A stretch of 64,000 nt of DNA from Bugula neritina (lineage: Eukaryota; Bryozoa; Gymnolaemata; Cheilostomatida; Bugulidae): positions 105,001 to 169,000 of the forward strand of contig CAXIUT010000289.1 of NCBI GenBank assembly GCA_964035545.1, given 5' to 3'. The translations under genes were made by a program, and so were the position numbers. Each line of letters opens with the position of its first letter. Positions within the stretch are counted from its first letter, which is position 1. Below are positions 38,230-49,965 of this stretch, piece by piece. The notes beneath the pieces were generated by a model, which made no database searches, was not told where the DNA came from, and saw only the letters and a program-made list of their open reading frames with translations.

Positions 38230-38987
38230 CTACATTCATTACCTAGATGGAGTGGTACTTCCCTTCCAGCGCTCTAGCTGATAATCGGACGTGTTCCGTG
38301 AAGGGGGTTGATACACTACAGGAGGACCTTTCTCCGACAGTTTAGCTAATTCAGGTTGTTTGGCAGTCGAATTTCTCCGTGCGTTCCCTCTATTACTCTC
38401 AGGCGCATCCAGGTAGTGTGATGATGCCGTAGAAAGGAAAACACAATTCTTCTGCCAACATACCTTGTGCACCTTCGTACGGCTCAAGGCTCGCTCGCTT
38501 TTGGGCGTTAAGAGTGTCAAAGACACGCCTACTCAGCAAGTTTGTAGTGCACCCGTATCCAGTAGGAATGTGGCAGTTTTATCCAATATTTTTCTGGGCA
38601 GGAAATAGCTGCTTCTATGCAGCTGGGTGCTCCTGGAACAGTTAGTCTCTGGGGGAGACACAACTTAGGTTTGCACAGCAAGCCTCCTCTTTGTCTTAGA
38701 GACAATGGGGGTTTTCTGAGGTTGGGAGGGTAGCTTGGGATACTCTTGCGAGTAAGCTGAATCTTCCTCTTTAACCTTCTCACGCAACCCCGCGAACCGG
38801 TTACCGATCGGCCAGGCCGGAGGACCGGGTAGACCTTAAGGTCTCCGAGGTCTCCGATGTGCCTGCCACTCAGTTTCAGCAGCCTCAATAGAAGACTTCC
38901 TGCTTGTCCTCTGCTCTCTCCCGAATGGGGTTGGCTTTGGGCCATGGTTGGCGGAAGTTAACGGCAGCCTCAGTAGTTTAAAGGCAG
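38230..38987 (-). mobile_element. Gypsy gag/protease fragment
   Basis: Minus-strand frames at 38945-38529 and 38526-38239 resemble the Gag end and protease of the 21.7-26.2 kb element. A FLLDTG protease motif is readable at about 38550-38580 in a shifted frame. Stops are common. The fragment ends where the truncated LTR of the next element begins. Confidence 0.55.
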
Positions 38988-39128
38988 CCGGCTATCACTA
39001 AAAAGCTATGTAATATTTTGTATATAAACAGTGAATTTTATTTGAGGTCATTGTATTTTTCTGGAATTCAAATATACTACATTGTATGATATCTACATAA
39101 ATTATCCTTTTTACTCAAGAATACAACA
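38988..39128 (+). repeat. Truncated 5' LTR
   Basis: Matches 43503-43642 (CCGGCTATCACTAAAAAGC ... AAGAATACAACA) with about six differences. The first 96 bp of the 3' LTR have no counterpart, so the left end is deleted at the junction with the antisense gypsy fragment. Confidence 0.88.
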
Positions 39129-39330
39129 GGATAAATTGGCGACGAGGATGGGATTCTTTTTTTGAGTGGACAAAGTTACTAGTGGAGTTCTACATCTACT
39201 TCAGAGTTTGACAGATAGAACTACCTACAGCAGAGAAATCTCGGACTGTTCAGAACAATACCAGGCTAGGCAATATCTACACTCTAATCACCTTGTGAGT
39301 AACACAAATTAGTTTTCAAAAATTTTCATA

Positions 39331-40975
39331 ATGGCAGAAGTTGCGGAGTTAGTAGCTATGCTTAAACAGACACAGGAAGACAATAGACAATTAATGCAAA
39401 TGCTAATGGAAGGGAGAAATGAATCTACACAGGATAGTTAAGGGCAACCTTTTAGCTGCAACTGCCTTGCTGAAGTTTGCATTGTAATCATATAAGAAGT
39501 CAGTACCAGTAAAATAAAATCTCACCTAATTGTGCTAGAGTCAAAATTTAAAAACTATGTTGTAGATCTTTTTTTTCCTCAGTGTAACTTTTTGGAAATT
39601 TCAATTTTCACTTTTTTGCAAATTCATAGACAAAAAACTGCCCAATTTTGGCCAATTTTGCTTGAAAAGCTGACTTTTCAGTACCAGTAAAATATCTCAG
39701 CAGCGAAACATGATATCTGAATAAAAATTGATCCGCTGGAAACCTGAGATATTTCTCCAGTGCAATTTTTTTTTCTTTTTCTAATAACTCTGCTAGATTG
39801 CTCATAAAATGGGGATTTATACACTAAAAATGCTATAATTTTTCATAGGAAACTAGCAGCGCGCAGCACTTCACGCTTCAATGAGCATGTGGGAATGAGA
39901 AGATATTAGCGCGTACATACTAATTACAGGCTTGCTAGCTGGCAGGCTATAATGAATAGCTTGCTTTGTACTTTGTTTATGTAGCACTCATAATGGAATG
40001 TTGATAGATAACGCAGCCCTAATGAAGGTTGCTGCTTATTGGTTGTAGTTTGATCTTAGGCTAAACAATTGCAAGTAGGCAACATGCATGCCACTCGCAG
40101 AGCAATATTATTCAAAAACCTAAACTACATTTTGAGAGAAATTTATGATATTCTCAGTGAAGATGCCCTTAACTATTCCGTGTAAAGCATTACCGACAGT
40201 TTCTATACCTAATTTTCCGGCATTTGATTCAACATTAGAATTGTGGACGGACTACTGGGCTAGGTTTAACACTTATGTAGCTGCACATGCTATTCCAGAA
40301 AACCGCAACCCAAAGATCTTCCTAACCTTTCAGTCAGCTGCAACATATAAGATTCTAGGAAACTTATCAGCTCAGATGACACCACCAAAAGACATCAATA
40401 AACTTACAATGGCAGAAATAACAGAATTCACGAAGGACCAGTTCGACCCAAAGAAGTTCATCAAAAGAGAGCAATTGAAATTTTGGAGTGAAATGCGACG
40501 TAAATCAAGCGAGACTGTTTAGGAATTAGCTGCACGGATTCGTCAGGACGCCACAACTTGTGATTTTGCTTCCATCACCAATCCACTAGATAAAGCTATG
40601 GGGGCAAAATTCATTTGTTCTGTTAGCAATGAAGCAGTTCTAAAAGCGTTATTCAAAATTAAAGATGATGAATTGACCTTCACCAGAGCTGTGGAAATTG
40701 CAATTGATACTGAAGATGCAGCAAAAGTAGCCAAGGAAACTGCGCATGGAGTTAAGGCTACAGGTGTCAACAAAGGTCAGACTGACAAAAGATCAACAAA
40801 CAATGCTAGCAGTGTTTCTTTAACAAAAAAAGAAGAGACTCAACAAAAAACCAGCTGTTACAGATGTGGAAAAAGGGAAAAAGACATTCACCAAGTATTT
40901 GCAATTAAAAAAATGCTCAATGCAATTTTTGCAAAAAAATAATTCACATAGAATCAGCATGCCGACTTAGGAAAA
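39331..40975 (+). pseudogene. Gag of the 39-kb gypsy element, split by a transposon
   Basis: The ATG at 39331 opens a Gag-like frame (AELVAMLKQTQEDN...) that stops at the transposon occupying 39428-40182. It resumes in frame with ALPTVSIPNFPAFDS. An in-frame TAG follows at 40520 and a shift near 40900. A knuckle pattern CNFC-x4-H-x4-C is readable at about 40921-40964, after CYRCGK at 40858. It packages element RNA in working relatives. This copy cannot make a full-length protein. Confidence 0.78.
39428..40182. mobile_element. TIR DNA transposon, copy 2, inside gag
   Basis: Ends CACAGGATAGTTAAGGGCA and TGCCCTTAACTATTCCGTG are inverted copies with two mismatches. TA lies immediately outside each end (39426-39427 and 40183-40184). 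Leaving out the insert plus one TA joins the two gag halves in frame, so the TA is a real target duplication. The body matches 30589-31294. It has no transposase, so it is non-autonomous. TA duplication suggests a mariner-like or other TA-targeting superfamily. Confidence 0.88.
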
Positions 40976-41029
40976 AATCAACATCAACATCACAACCTGT
41001 CAAAGTTATCACTTCTACCGTAAGAAGGA

Positions 41030-41716
41030 TTGAATCTCTATCACAGTTACAACAGAAGTTACAGATAGAGGGTGTGGAATTCACCATGGAATTGGATACC
41101 GGAGCATGTGAAAATTTCATCACTGCCGACATTTGGGAGAAACTTGATCGACTGAATTTGGAGCCAACAGAAGCACAGTACGAGTCAGCATCTAAACATC
41201 CTATTAATGTAATGGGATAATTCCAACGAGTTGCTAACATTCCTGATAAAGCCAGTGAACAGATGTTGAACTTCGTAGTCACAGAATTACCACAACTAAA
41301 TCTTCTAGGACGTGACGCTATACAAAGGCTACAGATATCTATAAACGACAAGATGAAGATTTCATGTACATCATCACCTACAAGTAATCCAGTGAACACA
41401 GTTTTCCAAGATTTTAAATCTGACTACTCATTACAGAAAGCTTGCGAACAAGTTTGTCAAGAATTTCCAGATCTTTTCAAACCGGAACTGGGTTGTCTCA
41501 AAGATTTTGAGTTGGAGATTGAATTCAAACCTGACTCGAAACCAGTATTCTGCAAAGCCAGACCAGTTCCATTCGCTATGCAAGACGATCTTGTCCAGGA
41601 ATAGGAAGCAGGAATAAGAAGAGGAGTCTGGAAACCTGTTCAGTTCAACGACTATGGCACACCAGTAGTACCAATCAGGAAAGCCGCACTCCCAGATCAA
41701 CAAAAAAGAAAAGTGT
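41030..41716 (+). pseudogene. Gypsy protease and start of RT
   Basis: The protease motif MELDTGACENFI lies at about 41085-41120, with LNLLGRDAI at 41295-41320. A stop occurs at 41218. The pol frame 41263-41604 carries the pre-RT segment (FPDLFKPELG, KPVFCKARPVPF) and, past a stop, GVWKPVQFNDYGTPVVPI, the first RT block. It then jumps directly to RNase H. Confidence 0.75.
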
Positions 41717-41717
41717 A

Positions 41718-43061
41718 GTGTTCGCACAAAAGAAGTTTCATCAATACCTCTACGGCCGGCGGTTTATCTTGGTTACCGATCACCGACCATTATTGGCACT
41801 ATTTGGACCTACAAAGGAAACGCCAGCTTTAGCAGCCAACAGACTAGCAAGATGGGCACTGCAACTAAGTCAATACGATTATAGTATTGAGTATCGCACG
41901 ACCAGCAAACATGGCAATGCAGATGCACTTAGTCGTCTGCCAGTTGACTCAGACTTCAAGTTTGATGAGGAGGAAGATGGCGATGATATGGACACGATAT
42001 GCACGATACGACTGATTTTTCAACAATTGAAGCCAACAGATCCAGGAGTACTTCTAAAAGAAACCTTGAAAGACCCCGTTCTGTCTACAGTAATTCGCTA
42101 TACAAGAAAAGGATGGCCTAAAACACTAGAAGAGACAAACACAGAAAATGAGGACCAAGCTCATAGTGCAGCTTACAACATACAGTGTTTCAAGAAGGTG
42201 TCTGGCTCACTCTCTATCTTAGATAAATGCTTGCTGTACGGTTCAAAAGTTGTAATACCGCTTACCCTTCAGGCACAAGTTCTGCAGATTCTTCATCTAG
42301 GACACTTTGGCATGCAGCGGATGAAACAACTCGCACGTTCTGCTGTTTATTGGCCAAGAATAGACGCAGACATCATGGATGCTTGTAAACAGTGCAGCTC
42401 TTGCGCTGGGCACCAGAATCAACCAGCCAAGGCTCCTCTTCATCCTTGGATGATTCCAGAAAAGCCATGGAGTCAGATTCACATCGACTATGCAATCAAC
42501 TTTCTGGGAAGCAACTGGCTAGTAATTGTGGATGCATACTCAAAGTATCCCTGCACACATCCAACTACATCAACATCTTTGAAGAGAACTACAGAGCTTC
42601 TAGAACAAGACTTTGCACACTTTGGATATCCACACACAATTGTATCCAACAATGCAAGCACATCCAAGTCTGAAGAGTTTCAAAGCTGGTGCCGGGATCG
42701 TGGAATAGTTCATCTATCTGGAGCCCCTTATCACCCTGCCACAAATGGAGCAGCTGAAAGACCAGTGCAATCATTTAAACAGGCTCTAAGAAAATCTAAT
42801 TTACCACCAAATCTAGCTTTGACTGAATTCCTGATGCACTATCGACGCACACCCTTGATAGGAGGATACTCGCCCAGTGAACTGCTGAATGGGAGACAGA
42901 TTTGTTGCAAAATTGATGTTCTGCTACCATCACCAGCACACCAAGCCCAAGGACGACAATCAAAAGAAGTGGAAAAGTCTACAGACCAGAAATCCACTGT
43001 ATCCAAAGTTCACACCTATACAGTTGGAAGTCCTTGTTACGCGCTCTATTGTGGACCCTGA
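41718..43061 (+). pseudogene. Gypsy RNase H (end) and integrase
   Basis: 447 open codons. They start in late RNase H (FHQYLYGRRFILVTDHRPL), so the RT palm with its catalytic DD and the first half of RNase H are missing. Integrase follows with HHCC (HLGHFGM ... CKQCSSC) and the core: first Asp in IHIDYAINFLG; second catalytic Asp changed to Asn (IVSNNAS in place of TDNG); Glu kept in NGAAERPVQ. It is therefore inactive despite a long open frame. Confidence 0.85.
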
Positions 43062-43106
43062 AGAGACAGAGAACCACGATGGGTCTCTGCCATTGTCACA
43101 AAGGTA

Positions 43107-43382
43107 TTGGGACCAAGAAGTATAAATGTCAAAGTCACACCAAGAGGACCAATATGGAGACGTCATATTGAACAACTATTACCACGCTACGGAGTTGAGG
43201 AAGATTCTGAACCAGCAGACGATGTGAAATCTGAAGTTCAAATGGCTGATGTTTCAAGTGGCGATAGTACTGCTAACCAAACACCTCAACCATGGAGAAA
43301 TCCCAGACTACCCACAGGCAGAGAGCATGGACCTGAAAATCTTAGAAGGTCAAAGAGATTGGCAGCTCACCAAAATACATAG
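43107..43382 (+). pseudogene. C-terminal tail of the gypsy pol
   Basis: A frame shifted from the integrase frame encodes RRHIEQLLPRYG and ends RRSKRLAAHQNT just before the purine tract and 3' LTR. Such a basic tail closes pol in related elements. Confidence 0.6.
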
Positions 43383-43406
43383 ATGCATCAAAGGCTAGTG
43401 GGGAGA

Positions 43407-43642
43407 TGTTACATATGCAACTGATGCTGCTACAGCCCTGACTATGACAATAAATAACAGCCATATAGCCATGAAGCATCTATTATAATTTTGTATTATG
43501 ACCGGCTATCACTAAAAAGCTATGTAATATTTTGTATATAAACAGTGAATTTTCTTTGAGCTAATTGTATTTTTCTGGAATTCAAAAATACGACATTGTA
43601 TGATATCTACATAAATTATCCTTTCTACTCAAGAATACAACA
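43407..43642 (+). repeat. 3' LTR of the 39-kb gypsy element
   Basis: 236 bp starting TGTTACATATGC directly after the purine tract GGGGAGA and ending AGAATACAACA. It abuts the truncated gag of the next gypsy element without spacer. Confidence 0.88.
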
Positions 43643-44323
43643 AAACAGGTCAAACCATACGAGCTGGGAACTAGCGTAGACGAAATCTTTGCTGCGCTGC
43701 GAGCCCATTTTGGCATCTCTGCCATAGACGCCAGAGCCCGTCTCCAGAGATTATGTCGCAAACCGCGGACACCCCTACAAGAACATGCAGCCACGGTAAA
43801 AAGATTGGCACAAATCACATACAGCGACTTACTGGTGCGACACCAAGAGAGCTATACCTATGATTATTTTGTCCAGTCGCTGAATGACTTGGGCCTTCAC
43901 CATCAGCTACAAGCAAGGGGGTTAACCACGGTAAGGAATGCCTTGCGAGAAGGGGAGGCCTATCTGCTAGCAACTCAGTTACACAAAGGTCACAGAGGCT
44001 CACAGCCAGTTGCTATAAACGCCACAGAAGAACTTGAGGCGCCACTACCACTCACTCAAGCTATATCAACTCCCACAAACTCCCTCGTAGATGCAGAAGT
44101 CAACCGCATGACAGAGATGTTGGAAAAGTTGGTAGCAGCCCTCGCCCGCTCTGACACTGCAGAGCCGGCCCAAAGGCCCATGCGGCCGTTGATGAGGCCC
44201 CCGCAGCCCCAGGCCTTATGCTGGGGGTGTGGCGGTCGAGGACACTTCTGTACGGAGTGCCCCCAGAACAGACGTGCGTTAAACTACCACGGCCCGCGGA
44301 CGTCTCTGCTCCCCGCAGGCTAA
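43643..44323 (+). pseudogene. gag: Gypsy Gag, N-terminus missing
   Basis: The frame is open from the junction at 43643 (YELGTSVDEIFAALRAHFG) to the stop at 44321, 226 codons, with no start codon of its own until 43805. It ends with the zinc knuckle CWGCGGRGHFCTEC (about 44218-44260). The N-terminal part is cut off by the neighbouring LTR. Confidence 0.82.
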
Positions 44324-44639
44324 AAATGAAGGATTCCAGGAAGGCATACCGCTGACCGTCTGCACAGATGCGACGGTATGCCCCTCACGAATGGCAGGTT
44401 CTACGTAGGACCAGAAAAGCGACCAGGTACCTTTTCCCTGCCATTCGCCAACCGTTTCTACTGGTTACCAGAGAAGGAGCTGACCGCCGACGTTGGGCCG
44501 CAAAATCAGGCAGAGAGCTCCAACCCTTCAAGGCGTAGACCTTGCTACCGAGAGCCTCATAAACTACGGGCTGACCCCTCGAAACCCTACCCTGATAGAG
44601 TCGAACATGCGGAAGGAGTGAAGGTACAACCACACTGAG

Positions 44640-45049
44640 ATAGTTATTTCCTACTGGGTAAAGTGGCCGGTAGGGCTGTCACTTTCCTGCTAGACTCCGG
44701 TTGTACTACGAACCTTCTCAGCCGTAGAGTCTTTGAGACTCTTTCCTGCCAGAATATGAGCAAAGTACAATCGTACACCGGGGAACATGGCACCCTAGCA
44801 GACAGGCTGTGCATCCCTTTCTACGGTATTGCAGAGCTCAATGAGCTCGTCCGGGACCAAGTCATACAGGAGACGTTTGTCATCAGTCAGCTCGAGGATG
44901 ACGCTATCCTTGGTATGCCATTCTTAAAACGGCATAACTGCCGCATCGATTTCAGCAAATCGGCGGTACTGATGACCGGGCGGGAACTCACCTGTGTAGA
45001 TGAATTTGGCTGTCCTCTAGTAGGAGGCTTGCAGGTAGTACAGAACTGA
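44640..45049 (+). pseudogene. Gypsy protease
   Basis: Retropepsin with FLLDSGCTTNLLS (about 44682-44720), then AILGMPFLKRHNCRIDF and FGCPLVGGLQVV, and a stop at 45047. The catalytic Asp is present. It lies in a different frame from gag and is separated from it by a stretch with stops. The matching region of the antisense relative has Asn in the active site. Confidence 0.8.
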
Positions 45050-45415
45050 ACAATACCAGGTCGCTCTCGGGTTACTATTCACTGTAGGGTGAACAATAGC
45101 CAGATCTCCGGACTACAGGTAGTGGAAGGTGCACACGATAGAATCCAACTCGCCAGCCGCCTAAATCAGCTGACTGCGTTAGAGAGATCCCCGTGCAGTG
45201 CGTCAACCCTTTCACGGAGTCGGTAAAGCTACCGGCAGGGTCTATGCTGGGTCGATTCCACTCTGTCCAGGAAGAGGACGTGGGACTGTCGTTGGGAGAT
45301 ACGATGGAAAGTCCCAACGGTTCCGCCAAAAGGGCGGGGGACTGTTCCACCACACATCAGGGAGTTGTATGAGACAGCCTGTGGTGGCTGTGCAAGCAAT
45401 GAGAAATGCTAGGTT

Positions 45416-46735
45416 ATGGCGAAATTGCTACGCAACTACGGTAATGTGTTCAGCAGCGGAGATCATGACGTGGGACTGACAGGAGCAGTCAGACAAGAAA
45501 TACCGCTGGCTGCAGGGACAGTCCCTATTCTGCAACCAACCCGCAGGTTGGGGCCGGAGATCCAGGATCTTCTGGACCGTGGCCTCATCGAGCCAGCCCA
45601 TAGCGCATGGAGCGCGCCGGTCGTTTTGGTCCGGAAGAAAGACGGAAATTGGCGGTTCTGTGTGAACTACCGCAAGATCAATTGTGTGACCATACAGGAC
45701 GCCTACCCTCTACCTCGTAGTGATGAATCCTTAGACGCTCTAGCCGGCAGCAAGTACTTCAGTATGTTAGACTTGATGAGCGGTTACTGGCAGGTTCCTC
45801 TGAGTCCCGACGCCCATCACACAGGACAGACTGTGGAAGTGGAAGGTGCTGCCCTTTGGGTTGACCTCCGCTACGGCCACCTTCCGAAGGCTAATGGAAC
45901 AAGTTCTGAGTGGCCTTCACTGGAAGACACTGCTGATCTATCTCGATGACATCATCGTGATCTCTCTAGACTTCCAGACACACGTCAGTCGTCTGAGAGA
46001 GGTTTTCAAAAGACTCAGAGGTGCCGGTCTAAAGCTGAAACCTTTCAAGTGCGCTCTGTTGCAGCCGGAGGTTAAATATCTGGGGCACGTTGTTGGTCGG
46101 AACGGCGTGGCAACGGATCCCAAGAAGGTACAGGCTATAGAAGACTGGGTCACCCCCCAGGATTTGACTGGACTTTGGGCATGCCTGGGTCTGGTAAGGT
46201 ATTACAGGCAATACATACCAGACTTTGAGGAGATAGCACAGCCGCTGAACCGGCTCACCACAACGGGGGTGGCGTGGCAATGGACCCCGGTTGAACAACA
46301 GGCCGTCGACCGCCTCAAGGGTTGCCTACTGACGGCACCCATTTTGGCCTACCCAGATCCCACTCTGGAGTACATTCCAGACACAGACGCCAGTGACCAG
46401 AATGTTGGCGCTGTGCTGTCGCAAACGCAGGAAGGCTGTGAAGTAGTAGTAGCTTACTACAGCAAGTCTCTCTCACCCACTGAACAAAATTACTGCACTA
46501 CCCAAAAGGAGTTGCTAGCAGTTATCAAGTCAGTGAAGCACTTCTGACCCTATCTGTATGGCAGAATGTTCTGGCTGCGTACAGATCATGCCTCCGTAAT
46601 TTGGTTGTGCAAGAGAGCAGAATCGTCCAGTCAGGTCGCCCGGTGGCTCGAAATTCTAGTCGAGTTCTCTTACCAGATTGAACATCGACCAGGTAAAAGG
46701 CACGGCAATGCAGATGGGTTGAGTCGACGGCCCGA
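45416..46735 (+). pseudogene. Gypsy reverse transcriptase and RNase H
   Basis: RT opens in one frame (LLDRGLIEPAHSAWSAPVVLV, then RFCVNYRKIN, MLDLMSGYWQVPL). It shifts near 45840 to a second frame with LPFGLTSATATF and the catalytic IYLDDIIV (about 45935-45960). RNase H follows: DTDASDQNVGAVL and ELLAV, an in-frame TGA at 46545, and then LRTDHASVIWL in the same frame. Every catalytic motif is visible, but the shift and stop prevent one product. Confidence 0.88.
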
Positions 46736-48549
46736 TGGAGGTTGTAAACAGTGTCTCAACATTGAGAAGAGGAACGGAGGTCCCCCACATGCTGAGTTAA
46801 AAACACTGGCTCACCAGGGAGAGAAATTTGACTGGGACCACGGTCAACTCAAGCAGGTAGTTGACGAGCACTCGGAGGTTGTGCAAAACCTCCGTGCCAA
46901 CCCTGTTTTAGCCAATAATGTCCGGGAGCTGAAGAAGCTTCAGGAAAACTTGCCTTGGGTGGTGGAAGACGTGTATCGGGCTAAAAAAGAAGGGCAAAGA
47001 TCCAGTGAGGAACAACTGAGGCAGGGATGTGCCGTGTTCCGGCTGTTCTACCAGCGTTGGGGCTCGCTGAGGATCGGGCCGGATGGTCTGCTGACCATTA
47101 CTCTAGTCGCCAATGGCAGACACCCTGAGAAACAGAGGGTAGTCTATCCCACTGCCATACACCGTGAGTTAATTTGGGACACCCACAAACAGGCTCACGC
47201 AGGAGTCCAAAGGGTGATCTCAAAATTGCAACTCCGGTGGTAATAGCCAAGATGGGGCTTGATGTCCGACTCAGAATGAAACAGTGTGAAATCTGCCAAG
47301 CCAGTAAGCATGGTCGTCTCCCTAGCAAAGCGGGACGGCGGAGGTTGTATGCTGAACGGCCGTGGCAAGTGGTAGCTGTCGACCTGGTCGACCCCATGCC
47401 CCTGACCCCAGAGGCAACAGCTGGATCCTAGTATTAACCGACCACTTCAAGAGGTGGGCCGACACTCTGGCAATCCCAGATGCGTCGGCTTTGACAGTGG
47501 CCAGGGTGCTGGATCAACATGTATTCTGTTACTTCGGTCTTCCCGAACAGATACATTCTGACCAAGGCGCCTAGTTTTAGGCTCAACTGATGAGCGACCT
47601 CTGTCGCCTCTGAGAAGTGAACCAGAGCAGGACCATTTCCTACCACCCTCAAGATAACGGAGTGGTGGAGCGCAACAACAGGATGCTAGGCGATGCGTCT
47701 CGTAGTCTACTCCTTGGGCGTAGTCAGGAGCAATGGGATACGGTATTACCGCAGGTCAAGCGCGCTCACCGCAGCACACCACACACCAGCACTGGTGAAA
47801 CCCCTAACCTCCTGATGCTTGGAAGAGAGACTCGGGTCCCCGACCACCTTACCTACCACGTTCCCGAGCAAGATAGCTCAGTTCACGAGTATGCCAGTGA
47901 ACTAGTAAGGCGGATGAGGGTCGCACACAAAATGCTGCGGGAAAAGCAGTGGCAGGTGCGGCGTTAGGACTCCGAAGAACCGCCTTTCTATCAGATAGGA
48001 GATTGGGTGTGAATAGTCAATTACCGTAGGCGTCGCAAGCAGGCGGCTAAATTACAGCCTAAGTTCGTGGGACCCTACGTGGTAGTCGAGGCTATGCCCA
48101 ACCATACCTACAAGATCGAGCACTCAGGACAAGTGTCTATCCAGAATGAGGCTTGCTTGAAGCGATATTGGGCTAGCCTAGATGCAGTGAGAGAAGCCCT
48201 CCCCCCCCCGTTGTTGGAGCCCAGAAGGCAGACGACAATGCGTGGGCAGCGGCATGAACTCGAGTATGAGGTGGTCATCCCGCGGGAAGAAGACTTGGTA
48301 AGAGACGAGCGACCACTTCCACCAACAGAAGTGCGTCCACCGCTTCCAACGCCAGGTCTGACGCCATTACTTCCAGAACCCGAGCCGGATCCGGAAGTGC
48401 AAACCCCCACGGAGGGAGGGCCTCCATCCGGAGATAATGGTGAGGAAACGGTTACTAGAAGACCAGAAGCACCGCCATTGGAACTTGATAGTCCACCGGT
48501 GAGTGCGCCCCCCCCCTGGAATGAGGACAGTGTACTAGACAACCCCTAG
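46736..48549 (+). pseudogene. Gypsy integrase and proline-rich tail
   Basis: HRELIWDTHKQAHAGVQ (about 47160-47210) starts the HHCC site and CEICQASKHG (about 47287) completes it in another frame. The core follows as WQVVAVDLVDPMPL (first Asp), CYFGLPEQIHSDQGA (second Asp) and YHPQDNGVVERNNR (Glu). It needs at least three frames. The C-terminal part after 48067 (MGPYVVVEAMPNHTYKI) passes into a 100-residue Pro/Glu-rich tail ending at the stop 48547. Key residues are kept but the gene is broken. Confidence 0.85.
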
Positions 48550-48826
48550 CGTATTTAAAAGATTTCGTATGTGACTGCGTTCAAAGCGGTATGTATGAAA
48601 GTCTAGCGCGAAACCATACGGGTAAACCATCGGTAGGCTGCAAGAGTTGTGAGCTCCACGTGAATATCAACTTTTACGAGGGCTGAGTAGTGGGCAGAAT
48701 GAATGCGCCCGGGGTAAAAAGTTTCAGTCACGTGCAGCAAACACGCTGCCTGGCCCTTTCATACGCTGACATTGCCAAAGGCAGACGTGTTTCTCAAGCT
48801 CACACCTAGATACCTGAACGTTGAGT

Positions 48827-49965
48827 ATGTCTCTAAATACCGAGTTCCAAGGTAAGCCTGCCTAAGTCTTGTATTCCTATTTATGAAAACAGGTCTGCTA
48901 CAAGTTAATTCTGAACTAATCGATCTGATTGAGTCAAAATTACTGGAAACCGTGTCTAATGTGAATGACGACGAGGACATAGTGATGGCCGACGATCTGT
49001 TAGATCTAGAGCTAGACACTATAATTGTTAGTCAGTCTGCACGTAGAAACCCGGTCTCTCAAGTGCCTTATAAAATTTGTGACCCTCAGACTAGTAATAG
49101 ACGATCGTCACTAGAATTATATTGTAAAGATCAATCTCGATCTAACAATAGTTCTACTCTTGTAGACGACACTCGCTCTCCCACTTCTCAAGGGATGCCA
49201 TCTCTAGAAATGGCATGGAACCCAGAACCTTTACTACCTATGGCATTCAGTCACAAGTTACCTCTTGCATTGGAGACTAAATCATGCTGGACGACGCCAG
49301 CCACAGAGGGAGAAATCCAGTAATACCTGGGCGACGAAGATAACACTGTGTGTCGTCTGTGCCAAAAGCATTTCACCACACACCGCCGGCTGCGGGTACA
49401 CCTCCCGCATCATTTCGTCACCACCTTCTGTCCCTGTGAAGAGTTCAGCTACCACAAAGACTATATCTTAAGGCACCAGCGAACAATGAATTGTTTCCAG
49501 AGAAACCCCTATGATGTGGATGAAGACTTTTACCCCACCTTTCTCGATCTCATACGACCGTTCGTCTCAGACCCGGCTTGGTTGGAGCGTCTTACCCAGA
49601 GATTTCTTGCTCCCCGGCTCATCACCCCTGGGCTCACCACAAATCCTCCCGGATATTTCACCAACTCACCGTCTAAATCCATCCGCCCCCCTCGATCCAT
49701 CCCCCATGTCCTACTACAACGCATCGAAACTAAACCCTACAAACTTCCTCCTTCCTTCCCTCCTGCAGATCGAAAGAAACGATGGCAACACCCCTCTCTT
49801 CTACGTTCCTTAGCATTGACCCGCAACCTGGGAGAAGTAGAACTCAGAGCCAGTGAGCTCGAACGGTAGGTGCATCGGCTCGCTCCTAGGGTTAAAGAAG
49901 CAGCAAGCAAGCTATGGTCACTCCAAGAATCTATAGCCCAACTCAAACCGGCCACCAAAGACTAG
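48827..49965 (+). pseudogene. Gypsy accessory gene: zinc finger plus coiled coil, apparently spliced
   Basis: A short exon (ATG at 48827, MSLNTEFQ) ends CCAAG before GTAAGC at 48852. A roughly 41-nt intron ends AAAACAG at about 48892. The junction is phase 1 and runs in frame into the long frame that starts GLLQVNSELIDL. That frame continues to 49965 with two in-frame stops (49321, 49867). Parts: acidic N-terminus (NDDEDIVMADDLLDLELD); a C2H2 finger C-x2-C-x12-H-x3-H at about 49348-49412; a second Cys/His block CPC-x12-H-x5-C; a Pro-rich middle; and a C-terminal helix-forming region (about 49840-49965). No signal peptide or membrane segment is seen, so it is not env-like. A nucleic-acid or chromatin role is a guess. 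A broken relative is at 19.2-20.3 kb. Confidence 0.68.

Larger units (their letters stand above)
38988..43642 (+). mobile_element. Degenerate Ty3/gypsy element with RT core deleted
   Basis: A partial 5' LTR (38988-39128), primer site TGGCGACGAGGATGGG (from 39137), gag, protease, the start of RT, RNase H, integrase, a purine tract GTGGGGAGA and a full 3' LTR (43407-43642). The shared LTR parts differ at several positions, so the insertion is older than the 9.7-kb one. Gag is interrupted by a TIR transposon, and most of RT is missing. Confidence 0.88.

Noticed and set aside
48108-48542. Gly/Ser-rich minus-strand frame
   Set aside because: Complement of the Pro-rich tail of the gypsy pol.
48883-49965. 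Envelope gene for the gypsy element
   Set aside because: No signal peptide, membrane segment or fusion-peptide-like stretch; zinc-finger motifs instead.
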